From Chloroflexota bacterium (GTDB lineage Bacteria > Chloroflexota > Limnocylindria > Limnocylindrales > CSP1-4): a DNA stretch of 43,199 bases. The stretch spans positions 15,257 through 58,455 of the forward strand of contig PMIP01000076.1 of assembly GCA_003158295.1 (NCBI GenBank). The letters run 5' to 3'. This document shows, one piece after another, positions 25,270 to 33,177 of the stretch. How positions within the stretch are numbered: position 1 is the stretch's first letter; each line of letters starts with the position of its first letter. The notes under the pieces were generated by a model. The model had not been told where the DNA came from. It ran no database searches and saw only the letters and a list, made by a program, of their open reading frames with translations. The position numbers and the translations under genes are program-made.

Positions 25270-25302
25270 CGCGGCGCCGTCTGGCGTGTGACCGGCCGCC
25301 GG

Positions 25303-25638
25303 CTAGAAGACCGCGGCACCCGGCGGGACATCCGATTCCGGCGTCAGGTAGATGATCTCGCGCTCCGAGTTCTCGACGCCCAGCACGAGCACCTCCGAAA
25401 CCTCCGGGCCCATCCGCTTCGGGGCGAAGTTGACGACGCCGATCACGAGGCGGCCCACCAGGGCTTCAGCCGGGTAGTTCCTGTAGGCGCCGCACGACCG
25501 CTTGATGCCGACGTCTGGACCGAAGTCGATCGTCAGTCTGTAGGTGGGCTTGCGCGTCAGGGCTACCTCCGCGCTCATCACGCGGCCGACCCTGATGTCC
25601 AGCTCGTCGAATGATTCGAAGAGTGCGGTCTTCTTCAA
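25303..25638 (-). CDS. csaA: CsaA-like tRNA-binding domain protein
   Basis: A 111-residue protein consisting of one OB-fold tRNA-binding domain, as in CsaA, Trbp111 and the C-terminus of bacterial MetRS. Features are FDELDIRVGRV, then SCGAYRNYPAEALVGRLVIG and VNFAPKRMG. In Bacillus, CsaA has chaperone-like and export-associated activity; free domains of this type bind tRNA as dimers. It starts at TTG with AGGAGA about seven bases upstream. Length matches the family. Confidence 0.9.
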   Translation of the reverse strand: MKKTALFESFDELDIRVGRVMSAEVALTRKPTYRLTIDFGPDVGIKRSCGAYRNYPAEALVGRLVIGVVNFAPKRMGPEVSEVLVLGVENSEREIIYLTPESDVPPGAAVF

Positions 25639-25714
25639 CCCGGTCTCCTCTCGCAGGTGCGTGCCCTTCGAGGCCTGTGGGCGAGACCTTCAGGCCTCGT
25701 CGGACGCGGCTCCA

Positions 25715-26569
25715 CTACAGCTTGGTCGTCATTAGTGCTACGGCGTGAGCCGCGGGGAGGCCGAGTTTCTCGTCGCCCGAGATGGCGATGGACGCCTGAA
25801 CCTCGTCGACCGTGACAAGCCGCGTCCAGAGCCGCCAGACCAAGTCCGGGCCAAAGCGGACTTCGGTCGTGGCCGGCCGCCCATCGTCAGGGATGAGGCG
25901 CCAGCGCTCTTCGCCGCGCCTTAGCAGCCATCTGCCCCCTGCCGGGCCGTCGACCGCGACCGCTACGCGAGTGTCGAGAGGGGCTGGGATCGACTCGTAG
26001 GCGAGAGGGAGCGCCCTCATGAACGCGGCAAGGACCGGGTGAAGCCAGCGGCGCCCCAACAGCTCGGGCTTACCGAGGGCCTGCCGGATGTGCTGATGGT
26101 GGACCCATCGTTCGGTGTATTCGCGGGCGATGTCGAGCCAGTACGGGGAGGGGCCGGTACCCGTCCATGCAACCGCGACGCCCTCCGCCTCCATGTCGAG
26201 TCGGGCAAATGCAGCGTCGACTCGAGGCCCGGTGAAGGTCAGGAACTCGACGAGCAGCGAGGGCGCGATTCGTCTGGTCGTCCGAACCCAATCCTCGTTG
26301 GACTGCTCGATCAACTCGGCCAGCGCAAGGAAGCCGAGCTGCCCGGACCGGGCTTCGGAGCCCTCCAGCAGGCCGAGACGACCGATGTCATTTCCGAGCA
26401 GATGTAGGGCCACGTCGTGGATGTTCCAGCCGGGACACACCGTCGGCCGCGTCCAGTCCGAGCTCTTCAGACTGCCGAGGAGCCCCAGGAGCTTGGCTCG
26501 TTCTCCCGGCAGAAGCGGACGCACGTCTATTGGGGGCAGATCCCCGGCAACATCCCAACTTCTCACCAT
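25715..26569 (-). CDS. DinB/mycothiol-dependent maleylpyruvate isomerase-like protein
   Basis: A 284-residue protein of the DinB-like four-helix fold (TIGR03083 type). The metal-site region is visible as TVCPGWNIHDVALHLLGND with a His in the expected place, and a second His-containing segment, YTERWVHHQHIRQALG, supplies further ligands. The C-terminal part resembles the SCP2-like extension of actinobacterial relatives, which use mycothiol; members in other phyla may use another thiol. The substrate is unknown. The ATG at 26569 follows TATCAT by seven bases, without a ribosome site. Confidence 0.75.
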   Translation of the reverse strand: MVRSWDVAGDLPPIDVRPLLPGERAKLLGLLGSLKSSDWTRPTVCPGWNIHDVALHLLGNDIGRLGLLEGSEARSGQLGFLALAELIEQSNEDWVRTTRRIAPSLLVEFLTFTGPRVDAAFARLDMEAEGVAVAWTGTGPSPYWLDIAREYTERWVHHQHIRQALGKPELLGRRWLHPVLAAFMRALPLAYESIPAPLDTRVAVAVDGPAGGRWLLRRGEERWRLIPDDGRPATTEVRFGPDLVWRLWTRLVTVDEVQASIAISGDEKLGLPAAHAVALMTTKL

Positions 26570-26576
26570 GGCGGAG

Positions 26577-26582
26577 ATGATA
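26577..26582 (-). promoter_or_regulatory. -10 box TATCAT before the DinB-like gene
   Basis: TATCAT on the minus strand ends seven bases before the ATG at 26569. It is a five-of-six match to the consensus and suggests a leaderless message. Confidence 0.5.
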
Positions 26583-26625
26583 GGCAGGACTCTTCTCTCG
26601 CGACTACCCGGAGCCGACCAGGCGG

Positions 26626-27192
26626 TCAGCGCAGTCGGAACGGCGCCCCATGCCCCGGAATGACGACATCCACACCAACACGGAGACGTTGGCGGTTGCG
26701 CTCCAATTCCGCTTGGTCGGCGGAGTACGGATCGACCTGCGGACTCCGATCCGACCTCCACCACAGGTGGGTGAACGCCTGCCGGCCTTCGGCCGTATCG
26801 GCGATCAGGCTTGCGTCCTGCGGCGAGTGACCGGGCGTAACCCAGATCGTCGTGTTCGGCGCGAGCTTGAAGCCCTCGCCGGAGTGTGGCTCCACGTGGT
26901 CGTCCCGGCGAACGGTCCGGAAATCGACGATCTCCGCCTGTCTGAAGAGGGCAATGTTGACGGTGTGGTCCAGATGGTGGTGCGAGACGAAGACGTGGGT
27001 CACGTCGTCCGGCGTGAGGCCGAGCCGCTCGATCGGGTCCAGGATCAACGATCGGCTCCGGACCATGCCCGGGTCCACGACGATGATGCGGTCGCCGTCG
27101 CGCACGAGACCCACGGTTCCGGCCACGGACGGCGAGTCGGCGTACCCGACGGTCAGGATGTCGACTCTCGCCAGAGCCTCCCCTTCTGCCAC
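26626..27192 (-). CDS. MBL-fold metallohydrolase (MBLAC1-like)
   Basis: A 188-residue metallo-beta-lactamase-fold hydrolase. The metal motif is HHHLDH (from VFVSHHHLDHTVNIALF), with later ligands in TPGHSPQDASLI and VIPGHGAPF. The beginning, GTVGLVRDGDRIIVVDPGM, and the phrase on LF after the motif resemble the small MBLAC1-type subgroup rather than lactamases or glyoxalase II. GTG at 27192 is chosen because AAGGAGG lies five to six bases before it; the frame is open further upstream. The substrate is unknown. It is upstream of and on the same strand as the DinB-like gene. Confidence 0.85.
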   Translation of the reverse strand: MAEGEALARVDILTVGYADSPSVAGTVGLVRDGDRIIVVDPGMVRSRSLILDPIERLGLTPDDVTHVFVSHHHLDHTVNIALFRQAEIVDFRTVRRDDHVEPHSGEGFKLAPNTTIWVTPGHSPQDASLIADTAEGRQAFTHLWWRSDRSPQVDPYSADQAELERNRQRLRVGVDVVIPGHGAPFRLR

Positions 27193-27416
27193 CCGATCCT
27201 CCTTCTGCGGCCGCGATACCTGACGCGGTTCCATTATCTCCGGTGCGGGCGGCTCCCGCGGCCTCCTCCCCCGGCCGACCGGTCGACCCATCGCGTCGAG
27301 CTCGCGGGCGCACGTCCCATCGGCAGGAAGAACGGCGGCCCACTACGCTGAGGCCGCCAACGGCAGATCCAGGTGGATGAGCGTCGGCCGCCCCTTCGGG
27401 CGGGGAAGGAGTCGGG

Positions 27417-27713
27417 ATGTCAGGCGTCGAGATCGAAGCGGTGCTCGATGGAGCGCCCGAGTTCGTAGCCTCCGCGGTCGCGCATCTGTCGTCCTGTCTT
27501 GGGGAAACGCATCCGACTGTCGTGGCGGGGCGTCGGGTCATCGCCTCCCTCGAGGCGATCCCCAGAGGCGCGGTACTGGTGACCGAGGAAACGCTGTCCG
27601 CAGCGATCCATCGAGCGTGGCCCTACCGCCAGAAGACCACGTCGGGATTGTCGCTCTCCGCGGCCTCGATCCTCGCGGCGCTGCGGACCACGAAGGAGGC
27701 GGCGGGGCGATGA
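27417..27713 (+). CDS. 98-residue protein coupled to a cyclase, function unknown
   Basis: A 98-residue soluble, helical protein starting MSGVEIEAVLDGAPEF. The ATG is preceded by GAAGGAG. Its stop overlaps the start of the cyclase gene as ATGA, so the two are translationally coupled and probably act together. There are no cysteine clusters, membrane helices or known motifs. It may be a small partner or regulatory subunit of the cyclase; that is inference from context only. Confidence 0.7.
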   Translation: MSGVEIEAVLDGAPEFVASAVAHLSSCLGETHPTVVAGRRVIASLEAIPRGAVLVTEETLSAAIHRAWPYRQKTTSGLSLSAASILAALRTTKEAAGR

Positions 27714-28372
27714 CGTTCGTAGATCTCAGCCACACGATCGAAGACGGGATGGTCACCTATCCGGGTCTGCCGGCGCCCCGGATCTCGACCTACCTCAGCT
27801 TCGAGGCGTCACGGGCGAGCTACGGACCGCGGACCGAGTTCCAGATCGGGCGGATCGATCTGGTCGCGAACACGGGCACCTATGTCGATGCACCGGCGCA
27901 CAGGTTCGCCGGCGCGCCCGACCTTGCCGGTCTGCCGCTCGAACGGCTTGCCGACCTGCCGATCTGCCTGGTGCGGCCGAGCCTCGGCCCGGACGAGCGC
28001 GCGATCGGACCCGAAGCGTTCGCGGGCCTCGAGCTGGCCGGCCGTGCCGTGCTCATCCAGACGGGCTGGGACCGGCACTGGAGGACGGACTCCTACCTGT
28101 GGGGAAACCCCTTCCTCACCGGGCCCGCAGCCGAGACGCTCGTGAGCGCCGGAGCCGCCCTGATCGGGATCGACTCGCTCAACGTGGACGACACCCGCGA
28201 CCCGGCCCGGCCGGCTCACACCGCCATCCTCCGTGCCGGCATCCCGCTGGTCGAGCATCTCTGCCGTCTCGACGCCCTGCCACCGTCCGGTGGCTCCTTC
28301 TTCGCCGTGCCGGTCAAGGTTCAAGGCATGGCGACGTTCCCTGTCCGCGCCTTCGCGATCGTTCGCGAGTAG
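27710..28372 (+). CDS. Cyclase/kynurenine formamidase-family metal hydrolase
   Basis: A 220-residue member of the KynB-like cyclase family, in which a zinc or manganese site hydrolyses formamides, lactams or esters. The metal motif appears as NTGTYVDAPAHRF, the local form of the usual HxGTHxDxPxH, with Asn at the first position as in some arylformamidases. The opening FVDLSHTIEDGMVTYPG and the segment VLIQTGWDRHW are also characteristic. No other tryptophan-degradation gene is nearby, so kynurenine as substrate is not established. Confidence 0.85.
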   Translation: MTFVDLSHTIEDGMVTYPGLPAPRISTYLSFEASRASYGPRTEFQIGRIDLVANTGTYVDAPAHRFAGAPDLAGLPLERLADLPICLVRPSLGPDERAIGPEAFAGLELAGRAVLIQTGWDRHWRTDSYLWGNPFLTGPAAETLVSAGAALIGIDSLNVDDTRDPARPAHTAILRAGIPLVEHLCRLDALPPSGGSFFAVPVKVQGMATFPVRAFAIVRE

Positions 28373-28469
28373 GACGTCAGGAATGGCGCTGTTCGCGGCC
28401 TCGATCCTCGCCGCGCCCCGGCCGATCGGCGACCTCACGGAATCCCGTCGGCGGGCCGGCTACGTCTGA

Positions 28470-28970
28470 CTAACGAGGGCGCTCGTTCTGGGTTGAGTCC
28501 GCCGTCGATTCTCTCGCTCGGTAGGCGGCATCGAACCGGGCAACCTCATCGGCGATCGCCCGATCCCTCGATTGCCCGTCGTGCGGCAGGGTGCTGTAGA
28601 CCACCTCCCGCGGAAGCCGCGACAGCCACGCCCACCACCCGACTTCCAGGAGATAGAAGAGCGCCAGCAAACCGATTAGGCCGGTCCGCTGAGGATCATT
28701 GCCAAGGAGGATCCACACTGCGGGAAGAACCTGGAGCAGGCCGAGCAATCCCAAGAGGAGGGCCCGAGCCTGCCGATCGCTCCTGCCGAGCGGGCGGGCC
28801 ACGGGCTCAGGAGGGCCCCAGGTCAGTGGATTGAAGCGGAGTGCCCAGCCGATCCGGGGCACCGACTCAGACCGGACGCACAGGACGTCGACGACGGCCA
28901 TCGCAGAGAGTCCGACGGACAGCCAGAGAGCGATAGCGAATGCGAAGGCCGCGGAAACAAGCGAGTCCAC
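28470..28970 (-). CDS. Small membrane protein, function unknown
   Basis: A 166-residue protein with about four hydrophobic segments (AAFAFAIALWLSVGLSAMAVV, ALLLGLLGLLQVLPAVWILL, GLIGLLALFYLLEVGWWAWL and a weaker one), then a charged C-terminus of about 45 residues. It starts at GTG 24 bases after the stop of the DinB-family gene on the same strand. No family was recognised. Confidence 0.65.
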   Translation of the reverse strand: MDSLVSAAFAFAIALWLSVGLSAMAVVDVLCVRSESVPRIGWALRFNPLTWGPPEPVARPLGRSDRQARALLLGLLGLLQVLPAVWILLGNDPQRTGLIGLLALFYLLEVGWWAWLSRLPREVVYSTLPHDGQSRDRAIADEVARFDAAYRARESTADSTQNERPR

Positions 28971-28994
28971 TTTCAGTCTCGATCAGCTTGTCGG

Positions 28995-29486
28995 CTACTC
29001 GTCGCGACTCGGTGGCCACGTCCCCATGACCTGGCGGAGAATCGCGAACTCGCCGACATGGTAAGCGTTGTGGTCGGCGACCAGGCGCACCTCTCGGAGG
29101 ATGGTGTGCCCTGGAGTATTTGGAATCGTCCCCAGTAGATCGGTGGCGGGATCGGCCACGAGTTCTTGGAGCGCCGTGCGGTCGGTCCGGAAGCCCTCGA
29201 CCGTGAGCGCGAACTGCTCCGGCGTCGCCGTGGCGTCGCGCGCCGGCCAGTACTCCTCCGGCCAGCTGGGCGCCAGGTACTCGCGGTTTCGGATGTAGTC
29301 GAGGATGTCGCGCTGGGCGATCCGGATGTGCTCGAGCAATTGCCAGGGCGTATACGGGACGTTGGGCGGCAGCCGGTTGATGGCGTCGTCCGGGAAGTCC
29401 GCCACGGCGGCGTCGAACGGCAAGTGGGCACCGTGTCCGCCGATGAGCGCAAGAAGCTGCTCGCGCAGGATGTCGCTGGTTGCCAT
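28995..29486 (-). CDS. DinB family protein
   Basis: A 163-residue four-helix DinB/YfiT-like protein. The three-histidine metal triad expected for this fold can be matched in PWQLLEHIRIAQRDIL, in TILREVRLVADHNAYHVGEF (two His) and nearby. Members act as metal-dependent thiol transferases or have unknown roles. The ATG at 29486 is preceded by GAGGGAAC. It is likely co-transcribed with the small membrane protein that follows. Confidence 0.85.
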   Translation of the reverse strand: MATSDILREQLLALIGGHGAHLPFDAAVADFPDDAINRLPPNVPYTPWQLLEHIRIAQRDILDYIRNREYLAPSWPEEYWPARDATATPEQFALTVEGFRTDRTALQELVADPATDLLGTIPNTPGHTILREVRLVADHNAYHVGEFAILRQVMGTWPPSRDE

Positions 29487-29669
29487 CTAGTTCCCTCGGT
29501 TTGCTCGACTCATTGGCGTGCGGCGTGACACCCCGTGCTACCGCCGGGGACGTGCCCTCCACGCTGGTCGGCGACCATGCTGCGCCATCGACCGCCATTC
29601 GTCCCGGCCGCTGCGCAGGAACCTCGGTGGTCCTCCCCTCTGCGACTACCGTGGCCGCGAGGTCGGGTG

Positions 29670-29692
29670 ATACCTGTGCTAAGGACAGGTAT
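29670..29692 (-). terminator. Perfect inverted repeat spanning the end of the LCP gene
   Basis: ATACCTGT (29670-29677) and ACAGGTAT (29685-29692) form an 8-base stem with a 7-base loop that contains the LCP stop codon. It could end transcription or protect the 3' end, but no T-run follows on the minus strand, so a protein-binding site is also possible. Confidence 0.45.
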
Positions 29693-31091
29693 TGGCGGGC
29701 GTCGGTTTGCCGGACCAGAGACTGTCGGCACCGAAGAGCTGGATCGACAGTGCCGCGACCTTGTCGTTTAGCAGGCAGTTGGCCGCGTTGACGTTGCTGG
29801 TGCCGGTGATCGTGTATGGCGGCCCCAGAACGACCTGGGTGATGTTCGCGCTCGGGACTTCCTGGGCAAGGGCTACGTAATCCGCCACCTCGTTCGCCGG
29901 GAAGTCGGTCTCGACGCTGGTTCCGAGGGTCTTGAGCAGACTCGGCAGCGCCAGGATCTGGTTTGGCTGCGCCATCTTGTGCAGCAAAGCGACCAGCACC
30001 AGCTGCTGACGCGACGACCGCTTCCAGTCGCTATCGCCCCTGCCGTGTCGAGATCTGATGTAAGCGAGGGCGGTCCGGCCGTTGAGATGCTGCGGGCCGG
30101 CAGCCAGGGAGAAACCGTTGGGGCTGCCGTCCAGCCAGTCGTAGGTAGAGTCGACGACCGCGTATGGGGCCACGATGTCGATCCCGCCGACCTTGTTGAT
30201 CATGGTGATGAAGCCGCCGACGTCCATGACTGCGTGATAGTTGATCGTGATACCGACGAGGTATTGCACTTCCTTGACGAGGGTGGTGTACGGGTCGCTG
30301 CCCGACTTGATCGCACCGGACCGGACATAGAGCGGCAGGGCGTTGATCTTGATGGACGGCGAGTCGACGCCACCGAAGTAGAAGGGGAAGCTGGCGCTGT
30401 CGCGGGGCACGCTGACCATCTGGATCGACTTGTCCTGAGGGTTGAGGCTGACCACCATGATCGAGTCGTAGGCGTTGTAGCTCGTTCCGGTGCCCCTTCC
30501 CGTCAACAGGATCGTCACGCGACCGTTTGGTTCCGGGGTCGGAGCGATCTCCTCCGTGGGGGTCGGACCGGCCGTTAGGCCGGGAGACGGGCTCGGTGCC
30601 GGTGTTGCCTGAACGATCAGGTCAGTCTTCCCCGGATCGAAGACCGAGGACCCGGCATCGGAATACGCCAGCAGGTAGTAGCCGCCCCCGAGGTGGGTCA
30701 CGGCGATGATCGCGGCTAGCGCAACCAGAACGGCCCTGTCGACACGCTTGTGGGCAGATTTACCGCCACCGCCCCTGAAAGCGTCCACGACGGAGACGAG
30801 CCGCCAGCCGCCAAACAGGACGAGAACGACGATCGTGTTGATGGCGACCACGCGCTCGGCGAAGAGTTGAGCAGCGAGTACTACGGGTCCACGCCGTAAC
30901 CCGTAAGCCAGAAGGAGGACGACCACGACGGAAGGCACAGCGAAGATCGCCGCCAGACGTCGTTTGCGCAGGTAGAGCTGCCCGAGACCCGGCCACACGA
31001 ACGAGAGCAAGGCCGCCAATGACGGCGATCGCCCATGTTCGGGCTTGGTCGGCTCGCCCGTTTCCACAGCGATCGGCTCGTCCGTTTCCAA
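29679..31091 (-). CDS. LytR-CpsA-Psr (LCP) family phosphotransferase
   Basis: A 470-residue membrane enzyme. The N-terminus has about four hydrophobic segments; the first contains FVWPGLGQLYLRKRRLA, like the TM2/GLGQ signature. The LCP domain (about 190-400) is extracytoplasmic, with VSVPRDSASFPF, KINALPLY, the pair VGGIDIVAPYAV and the arginine-rich pocket LAYIRSRHGRGDSDWKRSSRQQ. LCP enzymes transfer lipid-linked glycopolymers to peptidoglycan. The start is a TTG; no strong ribosome site is seen. Its presence supports a monoderm-like envelope with wall glycopolymers. Confidence 0.9.
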   Translation of the reverse strand: METDEPIAVETGEPTKPEHGRSPSLAALLSFVWPGLGQLYLRKRRLAAIFAVPSVVVVLLLAYGLRRGPVVLAAQLFAERVVAINTIVVLVLFGGWRLVSVVDAFRGGGGKSAHKRVDRAVLVALAAIIAVTHLGGGYYLLAYSDAGSSVFDPGKTDLIVQATPAPSPSPGLTAGPTPTEEIAPTPEPNGRVTILLTGRGTGTSYNAYDSIMVVSLNPQDKSIQMVSVPRDSASFPFYFGGVDSPSIKINALPLYVRSGAIKSGSDPYTTLVKEVQYLVGITINYHAVMDVGGFITMINKVGGIDIVAPYAVVDSTYDWLDGSPNGFSLAAGPQHLNGRTALAYIRSRHGRGDSDWKRSSRQQLVLVALLHKMAQPNQILALPSLLKTLGTSVETDFPANEVADYVALAQEVPSANITQVVLGPPYTITGTSNVNAANCLLNDKVAALSIQLFGADSLWSGKPTPANTCP

Positions 31092-31299
31092 AGTGATCGG
31101 CTCCGTTCACGAGGTCAAAACGAGTCTCTGACGTCACCGTCGACGACGCCGTGATGGTGCCCGGCGATCGCCGCGATGCTCTTTGCGGCCAGCGTGTCGT
31201 TGCGACATGCGTGCCGGCCGATGCGAGTCCCCTCGGGCGCACAGTCTACCGGCCCAGGTGGTCTTCCGGCCCGACCAGGTGCCGTGCGGGCTCGGCCTT

Positions 31300-33006
31300 C
31301 TAGAAGACCCCCGTTGCCACCTCGCGGGCCGCCCAGGTCTCGACGGCGCCCGGGAAGTACTCACGGACCTGGGGCCAGCCGTGCGGCACCGTGACCGCAA
31401 CCGACTGATACGGATAGCCGTCGGCCGCCAGCTCCTTGTCGAATGTCGATGCGTCGGGGCCGTATCCGGGCTGGTCGGGCTTGGCGATGACAATGAAGTA
31501 GAGCCGATTCCTGGCCGCCCGATCCAGCTGTCCGGCAACGACCGTCGGCGAGTCGGCCGCTATCAGCGCCTTGTTGCCGCCGAACGGAGCTGGGGAGTCG
31601 CCCCCCACGGCGCCCGCCTGGAAGTAGCCGGAGAACGAGATAGAGGTCCCGAAGACCGTCGGGTGATGGAGCGCCAGGATCGCGGCGCAGTAGCCGCCTT
31701 CCGACATACCCACGATGGCCCGGGTGGCCGGTTCCGCGATCGTCTTGTAGTGGCCATCCACCCACCCGACCACCGTCTTGCCGACGAAGGTATCGAACCA
31801 CTCGCGGCGATCGAATGAGTCGGCGCATTCGGTACTTGGGTATGGGCCTCCGGACGAGTCGATGAATACGACGATGGTCGCCGGGATCGAGCCTGAGTCA
31901 ATGAGGGTGTCGAGAGCCGACTTCACGTTGGTCGCCCCGTCCCAGAGGTGGTACCCGGTCGGCGCCTCGTACAGCACTGGATAGCGTCTCGAGCCGCCGG
32001 CGTCGTAGCCGGGCGGGGTGTAGATGGTGACGTCGACCGCCGAAGCGGTGCCGCCCTTCCAGGGCGCGGCCATGTTCGTTGTTGTGACGCGTCCCGCGCC
32101 GGTTGGCAACCACGCGAGCCACGGCCGGGCAGGAGGGCTCGCGGTTGCCATCTGGCTTGGCGGCGCGGAGGTTGGGCTGGCGTCGGAGGAGGGAGCGACC
32201 GACGGCGAGTCCGACGGAGAGTCCGTTGCAACGAGCGGCACAGGCGTAACCGCGGCGACATCCTGTGGAGCGGCGCCACGTCGCATGATCGAGTCCGGGG
32301 CGTAGTTGACCAGGTCGCCGAATGCGGGCACGGTCACGACCAGCAGGATCAGGACGAGCACCACCCCCAGCGGACGGCGCAACGCTCGGGGTTCGACGTG
32401 TCGCTGAACTGCCGCATCCCTGAGGACAATGAAAACGGGAAGGATCGACGGACGCGCGACGGATGCGAGCGCTGCGCCTGCCCAACCCGACACCACGCCG
32501 CTGACCACCAGGGTGAGGAGCGTGAGGAGCCAGCCGCCTGGATCGAACGCGCCGTCGACGCCTGTGGCGCCGAGCGCACCACCGGTCTCGGCGGCGAATG
32601 TACCGCCGAACAACAGTCCAGCGCCGCCGAAACCCAGGATTGCCGCGAGGCGGGAGCGCCCGGTCGCGAGCGTGGCCGCTGCCGCCGCGATGGCACCCAG
32701 CAGAAGCGACGTAATCAGCTGGGCGCGATCCGGGTCGAAACCCATGACCACCAGCGTCGTGTTCGACTGGTCCATGGACCCCGACATGACGGCGACGAGG
32801 ATGACGAGCGTGGCAGTTGCGGCGGTGGCGAAGTCGATCCAGAGACCGGCGTTACGAGACCGACGGCGCTGCGTCGCGGACGCCTTCATCGATGGCTTGT
32901 GGTCGATCCGGTCGCCGTACTCGTCGGAGGTCAAACGCGGACTCACTTGCGCTGGGTTGCTTCGGTCTCGGCGCCGAAGCGGTCCTCCTGTGGGCATCAC
33001 CACCAA
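31300..33006 (-). CDS. Membrane-anchored esterase D-like alpha/beta hydrolase
   Basis: A protein of about 568 residues. The N-terminal 220 residues contain four to five membrane helices, and a Ser/Pro/Thr linker leads to an extracytoplasmic esterase domain of the EsteraseD/antigen 85-like family. The nucleophile is in VGMSEGGYCAAI, the segment VDVTIYTPPGYDAG marks the first strands, and the catalytic His is likely in VTVPHGWPQ. The substrate is unknown; relatives include feruloyl esterases and mycolyl-type acyltransferases. TTG at 33006, GTG at 33003 and ATG at 32997 are all close behind GAGG; the exact start is uncertain. Confidence 0.85.
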   Translation of the reverse strand: MVVMPTGGPLRRRDRSNPAQVSPRLTSDEYGDRIDHKPSMKASATQRRRSRNAGLWIDFATAATATLVILVAVMSGSMDQSNTTLVVMGFDPDRAQLITSLLLGAIAAAAATLATGRSRLAAILGFGGAGLLFGGTFAAETGGALGATGVDGAFDPGGWLLTLLTLVVSGVVSGWAGAALASVARPSILPVFIVLRDAAVQRHVEPRALRRPLGVVLVLILLVVTVPAFGDLVNYAPDSIMRRGAAPQDVAAVTPVPLVATDSPSDSPSVAPSSDASPTSAPPSQMATASPPARPWLAWLPTGAGRVTTTNMAAPWKGGTASAVDVTIYTPPGYDAGGSRRYPVLYEAPTGYHLWDGATNVKSALDTLIDSGSIPATIVVFIDSSGGPYPSTECADSFDRREWFDTFVGKTVVGWVDGHYKTIAEPATRAIVGMSEGGYCAAILALHHPTVFGTSISFSGYFQAGAVGGDSPAPFGGNKALIAADSPTVVAGQLDRAARNRLYFIVIAKPDQPGYGPDASTFDKELAADGYPYQSVAVTVPHGWPQVREYFPGAVETWAAREVATGVF

Positions 33007-33037
33007 CGGACCTCAGGCGTTCCCCTGATCGACGGCG

Positions 33038-33043
33038 AGTATA
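33038..33043 (-). promoter_or_regulatory. -10 box TATACT upstream of the esterase gene
   Basis: TATACT lies about 31 bases before the TTG start, with CTGACC about 21 bases further upstream as a poor -35. This gene therefore has an ordinary leader containing GAGG, unlike the leaderless cases in the window. Confidence 0.5.
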
Positions 33044-33122
33044 CCCAGCCACCCCAGTTCGCCTGGTCAGGGCCACTTCGACGCGCGCGACGTGGTCCTG
33101 GTGCCGAGCCCCTCACAATGAA

Positions 33123-33154
33123 ACGGCGCCCGGTCCGATCGGACCGGGCGCCGT
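33123..33154 (-). terminator. 32-bp perfect palindromic terminator
   Basis: Two 16-base arms meet without a spacer, and the transcript from the minus strand continues with TTTCATT. It follows the stop of the secreted repeat protein by 23 bases and lies before the esterase promoter, so it separates the two genes. Confidence 0.75.
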
Positions 33155-33177
33155 CAGCTCTTGCGGAGTCGTGATCG

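Noticed and set aside
27661-28420. A similar string of about 20 bases (CGGCCTCGATCCTCGC) near 27660 and 28395.
   Set aside because: Short, not flanked by other similarity, and compatible with chance or a trivial local duplication; no frame function was seen for the second copy.
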